From Cephalotus follicularis (lineage: Eukaryota; Streptophyta; Magnoliopsida; Oxalidales; Cephalotaceae): 64,000 bases of DNA. How positions within the stretch are numbered: the stretch's first letter is position 1; each line of letters begins with the position of its first letter. The notes below the pieces were generated by a model, which was not told where the DNA came from, did not search any database, and saw nothing but the letters and a program-made list of their open reading frames with translations. Positions 44,397 to 55,129 of this stretch are shown piece after piece. Position numbers and translations under genes: made by a program. The stretch covers positions 23,563-87,562 of the forward strand of contig BDDD01006688.1 of the NCBI GenBank assembly GCA_001972305.1, read 5' to 3'.

Positions 44397-45044
44397 CTAG
44401 ATGGTACGCTCTGACTGACCATCTGTCTGCGGGTGACAGGCAGTGCTCAGGTTCAGCTTCATCCCGAAACCTGTCTGAAATATCTTCCAAAAGTTGGAAG
44501 TGAAAATCGAGTCTCTGTCACAAACTATACTCACACGAACACCGTGCAACCTCACAATCTCCTTTATGTACAAACGAGCCAACTTGCTCGCAGAATCTGT
44601 GATATGAGTAGGTAGGAAAAGAGCAGACTTTGTGAGCCTGTCCACAATGACCCATAACGTATTGTGGCAGTTTCGAGTTAGAGGAAAACCCGAAACGAAA
44701 TCCATCGTCACACGTTCCCACTTCAACTCGGCAACTGGTAAAGGCTGCAATAGCCCGGTTGGCCTCTGATGTTCGATCTTGACCTGCTGACAAGTCAAAC
44801 ACTTCGCTACATACTCGGCAATCTCTCGTTTCATGCCAGACCACCAGTAATTCCTTTTCATGTCTTGATACGTTTTGGTGGTACCTGGATGTAAACTATA
44901 TTGTGACTTATGTGCTTCACGTAACAATTGACCGTTTATCACAGCATCATCCGAAAGACACACCCGCCCCCGGAATCTCAAGATAGAGTCAGAATGCATC
45001 CGAAAATCTGACTCCGGTCCCAGATTCCCACGAATCTCCAACAA
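44397..45044 (-). pseudogene. H integrase core
   Basis: All four zinc ligands are present (H45, H52, C82, C85 from M at 45044), as is the DDE triad: D115 (TMDFVSGFP), D176 (VCDRDSIFTS) and E212 (SERTI). The TAG just after SERTI replaces the usual Gln (CAG to TAG). Integrase joins element DNA to the target. Apart from stops and the Ser-to-Cys change before DRDS, the domain is well kept. Confidence 0.92.
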
Positions 45045-45296
45045 TCCAGGATCACATGATTGTGCATCCTTTATGTGATCTAGTAGCGGTAGCTGCGCTC
45101 ATATGCTAGCTACAAAGACCCCCGACGATAGATTAAATGGAGACCATCTCTAGAAGTCCTCTAGCATCTTCCACTGAGACACCATCATGCTAGCAATCAT
45201 AGCCTTAAGGCTTAAGGCATCCACAACTACGTTCGCCTTCCCAGGGTGATACTGAATGCTACATTCATAGTCGTTAAAGAACTCCACCCATCTTCG
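45045..45296 (-). pseudogene. H RNase H end to integrase linker
   Basis: Read with interruptions, the minus strand gives a degenerate continuation of RNase H ([29 protein letters not shown]) and the linker into integrase (LDHIKDAQSCDPGLLEI), with stops near 45103 and 45294. Confidence 0.75.
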
Positions 45297-45683
45297 CTAT
45301 CTCATATTCAATGCATCTTGATAGAACAAGTATTTCAAACTCTTATGGTCAGTGAAGATCTCAAACTGTGCCCCATACAAATAATGCCCCCATTTCTGAA
45401 GAGCAAATACAATCGCTGCCAGTTCAAGATCATGCGTCGGATAGTTTTCCTCATACGACTTTAGCTTCCAAGAATCATAAGTAACCACTCTAACACGTTG
45501 CATCAACACGTAACCCAATCCTCTACCCGAAGCATCACTATAGACTGCAAAGCCCTCATTACCCTCAAGTAATGCCAAAATAGGAGCAGTAGTCAACCGA
45601 TCCGTCAGCTCTTGAAAGCTGCCCTCACAATCCTCGTCCCATATGAACAAAGTCTTCTTATGCATTAACTTTGTCAATGGCAT
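45297..45683 (-). pseudogene. H RNase H
   Basis: This frame shows [34 protein letters not shown] (catalytic Asp), [21 protein letters not shown] (catalytic Glu) and [11 protein letters not shown]. It follows RT after a stop in the RT-RNase H connection near 45722, where a Tyr codon has become TAA. Confidence 0.9.
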
Positions 45684-45719
45684 GGCAATCCTCGAGAAGT
45701 TCTGGATGAACCTCCGATA

Positions 45720-46319
45720 TTAACCCGCCAATCCGAGAAAACTGCGTACCTCAGTCACATTCCTCGGTTGTGGCCAATCCCGCACAACCTCGGTCTTCGA
45801 CGGATCTACCGCCAAGCCCTCTCCAGATACAATGTGACCAAGAAAGATCACATGATCGAGCCAAAACTCACACTTGCCAAACTTGGCATACAACTGATGC
45901 TCTCTAAGAACCTGCAAAACTACTCTCAGATGATAGGCGGGTTCCTCCTCGCTCCTTGAGTACACCAGTATGTCATCGATGAACACCACAACAAACTGAT
46001 CCAGGTAAGGCCGGAACACATCGTTCATCAGCTACATGAATGCTGCTTGTGCATTGGTGAAACCAAACGGCATTACCAATAACTCATAGTGACCATATCA
46101 TGTTCGGAAGGCTGTCTTCTCTACGTCTCCTTCCTTCACCCTCAACTGGTGATAACTCGACTTCAGATCGAGTTTAGAAAACACCCTTGACCCCTGTAAC
46201 TGGTCAAACAAATCCTCAATGTGTGGAAGAGGATACTTGTTCTTAATGGTGGCCTTATTCAACATCATGTAGTCGATGCAAAGTCTCATCGACCCATCCT
46301 TCTTCTTTACAAATAACAC
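45720..46319 (-). pseudogene. H reverse transcriptase
   Basis: The first frame (46319-46098) holds [35 protein letters not shown] and [15 protein letters not shown]. Stops follow at 46098 and near 46034 around GHYELLVMPFG. The second frame (from 46028) has [18 protein letters not shown] with the catalytic Asp pair and [17 protein letters not shown]. All RT motifs are present, so the copy decayed mainly by point mutation. Confidence 0.92.
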
Positions 46320-46373
46320 TGGCGCACCCCATGGAGAAACACTGGGTCGAACAAAACCCTTATCAATTAGGTC

Positions 46374-47033
46374 TTACAACTGTAACTTCAATTCTCGCAA
46401 CTCCACAGGAGCCATTCGGTAAGGCGCCTTAGAGATAGGAGCCGTACTGGGTACCAGATCAATCACAAACTCCATGCTTCTCTTCGGTGGTAAAGACACC
46501 AAATCTACAGGAAAAACATCTGGAAACTCATTCACAACAGGAACCTCCTCCAGACTCTTACCTTTCTCCTTCCTTCTATCAATCACGTGCGCTAGAAACC
46601 CCTCACATCCTTTCTTCAGATACCTCGATGCACGAATGAATGATATAATCGGCGTCGAGAATCCTTTATCTCCCTTGAACTGAAATGTAGTACCATCAGG
46701 TAGACAAAAATCCACAGTCTTGTTGTAGCACTCCATGTAAGCACGATGGGCTGACAACCAATCCATCCCCAGCATGACATCAAAGTCATGGATGGGCAAC
46801 ACAATCAAATCAGCATATAACGAAATACCCGCCATGGATATCTCGCAACTGCGATACACTGCATCTGTTAACATGGAGCCCCCAGTGGGTGTACTCACAT
46901 CTAACATATATGTCATGCAATCAGGTGTAGCATCTAAGCATGATGCAAATCGCAAAGCGAGGAAAGAATGAGATGCTCCAGGATCCATCAATGCTCTAGC
47001 AGAAAACCCACAAATATATACAGTACCTCCCAC
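46374..47033 (-). pseudogene. H protease and RT linker
   Basis: This 219-codon open frame has the retropepsin site ALMDPGASHSFLA (D17-P-G-A20) and FDVMLGMDWLSAHRAYMECY, followed by EFPDVFPVDLVSLPPKRSME and APISKAPYRMAPVELRELKL, the conserved entry to RT. It ends at a TAA where D reads Q (CAA to TAA). Confidence 0.92.
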
Positions 47034-47056
47034 AACAGAAGTGGACTATGGAACCT

Positions 47057-47821
47057 CTATCTGAGTAAGAGTGAAGACTCTACCTTTTGCGATACCTTGC
47101 CGGTATCCCTCTGCTGCGACAGTATAGCTGCAGAACCACTACCACTCACCGGCCTGGTAGGTACTGTCGCTGCTCCCCTAGAGCAATCTCTCACTGAATG
47201 ACCCGCTGTTCCACACCTCAAACACAACCCTTTCTTTGCCCAACAATATTTCAATTGGTGACCTGTACGGCCACAGTGAAAGCAAACTCCAGACCTCGCA
47301 TCACTCCCCAGACTAGGAGCACCCTGTGAAGCTGACTGCTGAGATCTATTCTTCGGCGATTTCGATGGAGAACCGCTGCCATGCCATTTCAATGACGCAG
47401 GCCTAGACTGAGTAGATGCCTATTTACTCTGCCGTGCCTGGGCTCTCTTGGCTTGGTATTCATTCAATATACTTTCTAACAACCTCGCCTTCTGGGCGAC
47501 CTCCACAAAAGTACTGAGCTCCATGGCCCTAATCCGAGACCAAAGATCCTGTCGCAAACCCCTTAAGAACCTCCGGATCTTCTTCTCCTTATCTTCCACA
47601 AGATAGGCTGAATGCCTGGCAAGTTCCACAAATCTGGCTAGATACTCGGCCACAGTCATGTCACCCTGACGTAGCTCCAAGAGCTCCGTCTCTCTCATTT
47701 CCCGCTCTATCCGGGGTACACAAGTCTCTAGGAACTCCTCCTAAAACCCCTCCTGAGTACTAGCAACTCCGGTCTCGCTAATATCTCAAAGAGAACCTCG
47801 AGGATCGGTTGCGTTACGTTG
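47057..47821 (-). pseudogene. H gag, C-terminal part with two zinc knuckles
   Basis: From 47821 the minus strand enters the gag core in mid-domain (EEFLETCVPRIER, LLELRQGDMTVAEYLARFVE, SAYLVEDKEKKIRRFLRGLR), with early stops. A stop at 47420 separates the hinge. The next frame (47392-47057) has two CX2CX4HX4C knuckles at residues 37-50 and 57-70 (C-FH-C with HQLKYC; C-LR-C with HSVRDC). Gag packages the RNA. Confidence 0.88.
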
Positions 47822-49245
47822 GGTGTGAAACATTACATCCTTTGGTACTCTTCTCGAAAAGTACATTACATCATAAACTCATGTCTTGCAACATAATACT
47901 TAATCTTAAATTCAAACTTTACACATAAGCATCTTATGTAAAGATGTCATAACCATAGCATTGTTATAAATTCGCACAGGATCATCCTTCTACATAAACA
48001 TATAATACAGTGGAAAAACTTCGTTCTTATTACATATCAAAACATTTATGCAAACACTATTGCATATCCTTTCTTTCACAAATACTCCTTCTTAAGAGCT
48101 CCCTCTAAGCTCGCATTCTCCTCTTAATCCTTTCCTGAAAACATTTTATTTGAAAACAAACATCGAAAGGAATGAGCTCAAAATAGCTCAGTAAGGTATT
48201 TTTACTGTAAACACGTTTCATCGTAACCTTTTTCTAGTCAACATATATGACTAAAACATTTCATAAAACATATCACTTTTCTAGCTAAAATCATAACTAG
48301 ATATTTCGTAAACATGAAAGTCATAAAAACCTTAATGAACCCTTTTACATCGCTTCACCGGGGCATTGTGCACTCCTCAACTACTATCCTTGCATCACAT
48401 GCATGTCCGCGAGCACTTTACACTCCATTAACATCGAGCATTTCGCTTCTTTCCCCTTGGATCACCATCCAAGGGCAGTTCATTCATCATTTACTTTGAA
48501 TGATCAGCTCAAAGCGTTCATAAAAATCATTTCATAACATTTCTTTCACAATTCATAAACCTTTCTCTTCATTTGAGTAATTCACTCAAATGAGTTCATA
48601 AAAACAGTTTTGCATAGCTTTGCTAAAACTGATAATTCATATAGAAATTAGCATTTTCAGAGAAAACGTAAAACATAAACATTAAAGTAGACATCTTTAT
48701 GAATTCAGAAAGCTAAATATCATAATAATTGGTTGATAATTGAATCCGTTATGAATTTTTAAAAGTGGCTGGTTCCATATGAAAATAGGGCATGAGCAGT
48801 AAAATGAAACATTGATTCTCATCAAGAATTCGATAGAATTTCGAGATACATAAAACATAACAGTTAAAGAGGACATATTACGGTTTTCAAAACATCCAAC
48901 CATTTAATTTTTCATTAAGAAACGAGAAAGATATAATTTAAATATTTTGCTGAATAATCCAGGAATAAAACAGTACCCAAATAGTAATTTAAAACATGGA
49001 TTTTCGTCAAGAAATAGATAGAATCTTGAAACGTGTAAAGCATAAAAGTTAAAGAGGACATCTAAAGTTTCCAGAACATTTAACCATTCAAAAATTCATC
49101 AAGAATTGTGCAAGATATCAATAGAACAATTTGCTGCATAATTTTGAATCAAAACAGAGGAAGCTTTGGAATATTTGCCAATTTACACAATAGCAAATCA
49201 TATTTCTATACTTAATATATTTAATGGAAATTCGGGTCATTAAAT
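47822..49245 (-). mobile_element. J: 1.4-kb LTR-like insert in H gag, no clear TSD
   Basis: The gag frame is broken between LEKIF (49250) and the core at 47821 by AT-rich non-coding sequence. Its plus-strand left edge has GTGTGAAACATTACAT and its right edge AATTCGGGTCATTAAA, resembling LTR termini, but I find no matching 5-bp duplication. About 30 gag codons may be lost at the junction. It contains three degenerate repeats of about 180 bp (48668-49200). Confidence 0.65.
48668..49200. repeat. About 180-bp degenerate tandem repeat in J
   Basis: Three units begin near 48668, 48850 and 49035, marked by AAAACATAA followed by GTTAAAGAGGACAT and by TCAAGAA blocks. The last is incomplete. Confidence 0.75.
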
Positions 49246-49612
49246 CAAAGATCTTCTCTAGATACTATAACCACCTCTCAGCAATAGTGGCATCAAGCTC
49301 TCCTTTGAAACTAGGAGGATTCTGTCTCATGAACCGCTCAAGGTTCCTCCCAAACTGATTACCGTCATCACCTGCACCATGAGCAGGAGCCATCTACTGA
49401 GGATGAGCTTGGGCATATAACCGCCTTATCTCCCCTAAGTTAGCTGCATTGGCAGCCATCTGCTGCTGGAAATAGTCAGCCATACGAGCCATAGGATCTC
49501 TCCCATCATCTGCCCCTTGGGGGACATTACCCACTGGAACTTCCCCAGCATTTGCTTCCCCGGGAACATCCTAAATAACAACCCGACGTCTCCCATGCCT
49601 CCTTCCATCCAT
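49246..49612 (-). pseudogene. H gag, N-terminal part
   Basis: From the minus-strand ATG at 49612 the product starts MDGRRHGRRRVVI, then a stop. It continues GEVPVGNVPQGADDGRDPMA, MADYFQQQMAANAANLGEIR and FMRQNPPSFKGELDATIAER, ending LEKIF at J. The conserved PPSFxG stretch is typical of chromovirus gag. Confidence 0.85.
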
Positions 49613-49786
49613 TCGGTCTCCTATAAGAAAAGCATGATTAGTCGTCTTAAGGAAACAATTGTCAATTGCCAAGAAACTCATTCAAGTTAAGCATATATGG
49701 AATATGCTCAACTACCACTATTGTAGTATCAAATCATTCAGTTTCCAAGGATAGTATCCTAGCGATAGCTTATAACAGGGATATAA

Positions 49787-49798
49787 GCTCTGATACCA
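49787..49798 (-). promoter_or_regulatory. H primer-binding site
   Basis: The minus strand reads TGGTATCAGAGC, an exact match to the plant tRNA-iMet site, four bases inside the 5' LTR end. Confidence 0.95.
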
Positions 49799-49919
49799 CT
49801 ACTGTCACACCCCGCTCGCAACATCACGTATGGTCATGGCAATTTAACACAAATATCCAGCTTATAAAATCTCGATAAAATTTAAAACTTCAATGCCATT
49901 AAAATATGTGGAAGCAGTT

Positions 49920-52900
49920 TGTAATACCTAGGTACGGTTTTGCAGAGGATCTTCCTTGTCATCTGCTTGTTAAGGTCTGCTTCTTGTTTTATTATTTTCC
50001 TTGAGCCATTTGGGAGTCCTCTCTTGTGTAATATTGAGGCCCAAAGTGGCATGGGTTGAGAAAGTCATTTATTTTGACTAAGTCATTTATTTTGACTAAG
50101 CCCATAAGTGAAGCTTACAAGGGAAGCTAACGGTTACCAAGGTGAAAAGACGTGTGTCAAGGAGGAGTGTGTGAAGTGATATATGGCGTCTTGGGAAGAA
50201 GAAAGGAAAGGAGGGATTTCTGCATTCTTTTTGGGAGAAAAAGAAAGGAAGAAGAAGTGAGAGAGAAGTAGGCAGGAAGAAGAAGAAGGAAGAAAGGGAA
50301 GGTGCCGAATGAACTCTGTCTTGGTGAGTTGTGAGTACTGCTTGTGAGGTTCAAGCTTCCTCTTTCGCTGGATCCTTACTTCTGGCATGACTGAGCATTT
50401 CCTCTACAAGTCTTGTTTCTCTTCTTCTCCATTTCTTCTGTAGTCAAACGTGGTTGAAGGTGATTTTCACTGGTCCTTGATGTCCTTACCCGAGTGTGGT
50501 ATGGTGGATTCGGAGTTCCTCAGTATGTTGAGTAGTGAGTTGGTATCCCTGGTGTGTTTGACTTCTGAGATGGTGAAATGTGGATCCGCTGGTAGATCCG
50601 AAGCTCTAGGTGGGCTGTTCAAGTTCTTGGGATGTGAAGAATCCAGTGGTATGGTGGTTTTGGGGTTCCAAGGAACTAGTAAGCGTTGCAGGAGCTGGTC
50701 TTGAGAGACCCAGGTATGTGACGTTTCACTGTGGTTTTGTTGTGGTTATACTAACTTAACCATTTTGTGTTGAGATGTTTTGTGAGCTTGTGTTTTAGCA
50801 TTTAGATTCTGGGTAGACGAGGTTCCTCAGATCTTATGTGACGAATACAGCTGTTATGGACATGTGAGATGCGTGTTCTTGCTAGGGAGTCAGTGCGGGG
50901 TGCGTCCTAGCAGAGGAGTCAGTTTGATGTACATCCCCTGCTGAGCAGTGCATGTTAAGCTTCCTTGCAGAGTAGTCCACATTGGGCGTCGCTTGGTGAG
51001 TAGTGTATGTCAAGCATCTTCTTGAGCATTTGCCGGTTGAAGTGTCTCCTAGGTAGTACTGAGCTCATGATTGTCGGCGGGGTGGGCTTGTGTAGCCCCT
51101 CGATCGATGTTCATGTGGTAAGGTACACCAACGTGTGATTGTTGAGGAAGGAGTGCTCGCATAGCCCTCCTACTGATGTTCATGCGGTGCTCTGGTAGTG
51201 GGTATCTATATGCGTATATGAGGGATGTGTACAGTCCTGTAGCCCATGACCGCGTTGATGGATCTTCAATGGACTTGTTATTTGTGCTTGCTGAGGTGGT
51301 TCCAGTTATGGAAGTGTGAGTTAGGGAGTTTTCCTTAGTTTTGCCCGTCCTCCCGACCTCAGACCGGCACGGTCCCTGAAGATGTTTTGGCAGGTAAACT
51401 CTGGTGGATCCCTTGAGTACCTGGCCGGGGTGAGATTTCATCTCCTTAGTGTAAGTTTAGAGTTGGAGGGACCTCGGGTGGTTGTCCTATGCTTGGCATT
51501 TCTCCCCGGGCATCGCTGGTGTGATGGTCTCCTTGGGCATTGCTTGTGCAGCGGTCATCTCGAGCATTGCTGGAGTGGTGGTCTCCCCGGGCATTGCTTG
51601 TGTAGTGGTCTCCCCAGGCATTGCTGTTGCGGTGGTCTCCCCAGGCATTTCTGTTGTGGTGGTCTCCCCAGGCATTGCTGTTGTGGTGGTCTCCCCAGGC
51701 ATTTCTGTTGTGGTGGTCTCCCCGGGCATTGTTTGTGTGGTAGTCTTCTTGGGTATTGTGGAGCGTGGTGTTTCCCTTGGAATTGCTGAGCGTGGTGTTT
51801 CCCTTGGCATTGCTGAGCGTGGTGTTCCCTTGGCATTGCTGAGCGTGGTGTTTCCCTTGGCATAGCTGAGCATGTGTTCCCTTGGCATTATTGAGCGTGG
51901 TGTTCCCCTGGCATTTGCTGACTGTGGTGTTCCCCTGGCATTGCCTTATGTGGTGTCTCCTCGGGCATTTGTTGAGTAAAGCTTCTCGGGTGTTGAGTAA
52001 AACTTCTTAGGTGCTGAGTAAAGCTTCTCGGGTGTTACTGAGTAGAGCTTCTCGGGTGTCTTGTTGAGTTAAGCCTCCTCGGGCATTTGTTGAGTGAAGT
52101 AGCTTCTCGGGTGTTTTGTTGAAGATGCCTTCTCGGGCGTGAACCTTTTCGGCATTATGGCGAGTGACCTTTTCGGACTTCCTAGTCTGGCGGTACGGCT
52201 GTTATGGTTTCTCCTCCTCTTGTTTTCCTGGGACAGTGGTAGACGAGGTTTCTTGTTCTCCTGTCTAGAACAGCTTGGAGTGGTTAGAGATCCTTTGGTC
52301 TGGTATTCCCCAGTTGGTTGAGGTCTGGCATTCTGGTCTTGCCTTATGCAGCGGTTGAGGCCTAGCTTTGTGGCTCCCCCTGGAGTTGTGGTTCCCTTGG
52401 CGTTGTGGTCTAGTCTGGCATTTGCTGAGCTGTGGTCTGGTCTGGCATTTGCTGAGCTGTGGTCTGGTCTCGCATTTGCTGAGCGGTGGTCTGGTCTGGC
52501 ACTATGCAGAGCTTGTGGTCTGGCATTGTGGTCTGGCGCTGTGGTCTGGCATTGTGGTCTGGCTTGTGGTCTGGTACCTTGTAGTGTTAAGTGATCACGT
52601 GTAGAACTGGTGGGTGCTCTCCTTGGGTCTAAGTGATACGGTGCTTGTTTGTGTCTTGGAAGACAATGTTGAGGATTTAATGAAACGATGAGTTGGGGCT
52701 CTTAGCTCGTTGAAGTCCCCTGCTCCATTTCATAACGCATCCCTGGAGTGGTCTTCGGGTCTTGATGAGTAGTGGCTTCTGGTTTGGCATAGCTCCCTTG
52801 AATGAATGAAGTCTGGTGTGGCTTCTCTGCTATGTATGGCCTGCGTGGCTATCCTTTCATTCTCTGTAATTGCTAAGCTATGTAACCCTGTATGTAATGA

Positions 52901-53293
52901 ACTTCATACTACTGGAACCTCAGGGATGACTAAGGAAGTGGATGTAGGCATATTCTGTGCCGAACCACTATAAAAATGACTGTCTCATTCTTCTCTTCTT
53001 TTATCTTGTATGTGTGAATGCATGGATGCTATGTCCATACAGTTGTAGGTCTGGTCCCTGGCCGTGGAGGCAGAGGACAGGCAAGACCTTGGCGCGTGGC
53101 ACCAGTCTGCTGCAGTGGGAAGCCGAGGCGGAGGTGGACGTCCAGTCCTCTGCTCTCGTGAGATGCTTGGATATATAAAAAAACAGGAGAAGATGAGAGA
53201 AGGAAATTCATATCACCAGTTTGTGCCATGGGTTATGGTTAAAGTAATTCCAGTTTCTCGTAACGGCCCAGGTTTCGGGAACGGGTCATTACA
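49920..53293 (+). mobile_element. L2: solo LTR of the L family
   Basis: It begins TGTAATACCTAGG and ends GGGTCATTACA, with perfect TSD CAGTT at 49915-49919 and 53294-53298; 3374 bp. It aligns with both L1 LTRs: purine-rich tract near 50200-50300, hairpin modules at 51068 and 51137, minisatellite 1 near 51490-52110, minisatellite 2 near 52330-52575, TATAAAAATG near 52970. Minus-strand frames of 102-133 codons with MPGETTT repeats come from minisatellite 1. Confidence 0.93.
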
Positions 53294-53677
53294 CAGTTAG
53301 AAAATAAGCCGAATAAGTAAACGAAATCACGCGTCCCATACCACGTGATATAGACATTAATACCATTAAGTCATTGTTAAATGCCCTCAAACGGAGCGTG
53401 ATCAAAAGTTGATCAACATCATTAATATCTCAATACAGTAATCCAAATTAAAAAATATCTCGATACATTGTTCAACATTTATTTAAGTAAATAAAACTCC
53501 ATCTCCCCTCTGATACGGTCGTGCTCGGGTGACGTCCATGTCACTGCATCAATCTGAAATAGTAGGGGGTTAGCCTTTGTCCTCACTCGACTAAATTATA
53601 AGTGTAATTTAGGTTCAGTGATAAATAATGCCATGTAATGAATGCATCGTGATGCAATACATACTATATCTCGATGC

Positions 53678-53680
<3 letters not shown>

Positions 53681-53729
<49 letters not shown>
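53681..53729. repeat. (TG)n microsatellite in H 5' LTR
   Basis: About 21 TG dinucleotides, orthologous to 38866-38916 but longer. Confidence 0.95.
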
Positions 53730-53732
<3 letters not shown>

Positions 53733-54351
53733 CATATGCCAAATGGCTACAATCTCACAGTTCACAATCATGTCCACAGGACCAATCAATTCACAATCGT
53801 ACGAAGAGCGTCGCCAATTCTTGGCCCCAATGTCGTACATCCCGACATCGGCCCCCAACTCCTGGAAGCACGAGCTGGTCACGGTACAGTGAGTTACCCA
53901 GCCATCTCCTGGCCCCTGGGTCAACCCTGCCACTAGCCATCGATGGCACCTCCGCCACGCAACTAGTATGGCGCAAACACAATCAGCAATCAATTCAGTA
54001 CACAATCTGTTTTCCAAGTAGTGTATAAGTCGAAAATACTTGAAAACAATTCACATTTTCACGATGTTCACAATCTGTTTTCCAAGTACTTTATAAGTTT
54101 AAAATACTTGAAAACAATCCACATTTTCATGATGTATAACTCTTTGAACAATTCACGATCTTTTGGAAGCCATTTTCACAATCCTCCAAAAATATATATT
54201 TGTTAAAACATACATTTTCGTGTAAAATAATGATTTATAGCAATCATGTATGCACTTCCAAAAACGGTAAAACATTTCACAATCAATTCACAATTCAGTT
54301 CATAACAATACACAATGCACAATCATGCCCAGAATCCAAGTTAGTTCCCCA

Positions 54352-54550
54352 ACAGTCGACTGTCTCTCTTGACAGTCGTCTGTTTTCCTTCAACAGTCGG
54401 CCTCATTGGCAGTCGGCTGCCTTCAACCATTTAGTCGGCTGCCCTCTTGGCAGTCGGCTGCTTTCTCTCAACAGTCGGCTGCCCTCTTGGCAGTCAGATG
54501 TTTTCTCTCAACTAGTCGACTGCCCTCCCTTGGCAGTCGACTGCCCTCCC
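54352..54550. repeat. CAGTCGACTG/CAGTCGGCTG array, H right LTR
   Basis: This matches the left-LTR array, with a short loss near 54393 and a duplicated CAGTCGACTGCCCTCCCTTG at the end, where the 0.48-kb deletion begins. A second cluster is at 54778-54852. Confidence 0.9.
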
Positions 54551-55012
54551 TTGGGTTTCAATTCTCTCTCTCTCTTTTCTCTCCTTTCTTCCTCACAAAC
54601 TCTCTATTTCTTTTTCTCTCTTTGAAATGCTGATGGAATGAGGAGGAGAGAGTGTGTTTTTATGGGAAATTCGTGCCTCGCCTCACCAACCGATAATGCT
54701 CAGCAACCATTGTCCTCTCTCCCACTTTCTCTGCAAAAACAGGTCTGTCAACACGTTTTTAACTGACAGACTGCATGGCAGTCAACTGCCTCACCCCGAC
54801 AGTTGGCTGTCTTCACCGACAGCCCCAGCCGGCTGTTTCTCCCGGCAGTCGGTTGGCTCCCTGCTTCTTCACATCACAACTTTCCTTAAAACTTTTCATT
54901 CAAGCATTAACTTCCCACGGAGGAAAACTCATAATTCTCAATAATTAAATGCATAATTTCCATTGGAAATTACAATATCACACTAAGGAAAAATCCCAGG
55001 CGTTACAATATC

Positions 55013-55129
55013 CGTCTGACAGAGTGGAGGAAGTTAATTTTCAATTCAGTAATTAATTCAGTATTAAATTTAGTATTGAAAGATCCCTCTTCCGGTGCGG
55101 TGTAAAACCCCTAGTTAAGTGTGGAATCT
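55013..55129 (+). mobile_element. EPRV segment 3: leader
   Basis: Viral leader after H, with one copy of the GATCCCTCTTCCGG leader repeat (from 55080). It is cut by a D solo LTR with TSD AATCT. Confidence 0.78.

Larger units (their letters stand above)
38370..55007 (-). mobile_element. H: minus-strand Ty3/gypsy chromovirus with nested inserts
   Basis: TSD ATATC flanks it at 38365-38369 and 55008-55012. It has two LTRs, a perfect tRNA-iMet primer site (49787-49798), gag, PR, RT, RNase H, IN, a chromodomain-like tail and a polypurine tract, all on the minus strand. Its coding order and motifs are those of the Tekay/Del-type plant chromoviruses, and it is better preserved than D. K lies in its 3' LTR, J in gag, and L2 in its 5' LTR. 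It is inserted in the EPRV leader. Premature stops make it non-autonomous. Confidence 0.93.
49803..55007 (-). repeat. H 5' LTR (right side), interrupted by L2
   Basis: It shares both ends with 38370-43619. Without L2 it is only about 1.83 kb, because about 0.48 kb between the end of the palindrome array and the CT-rich tract is missing at 54550. Arrays remain at 54352-54550 and 54778-54852. Confidence 0.9.

Noticed and set aside
51487..51888. Minus-strand frames with repeated MPGETTT, resembling a mucin-like protein
   Set aside because: They are translations of L-family minisatellite 1. Frames in the other L LTRs differ in length and phase and there is no conserved start.
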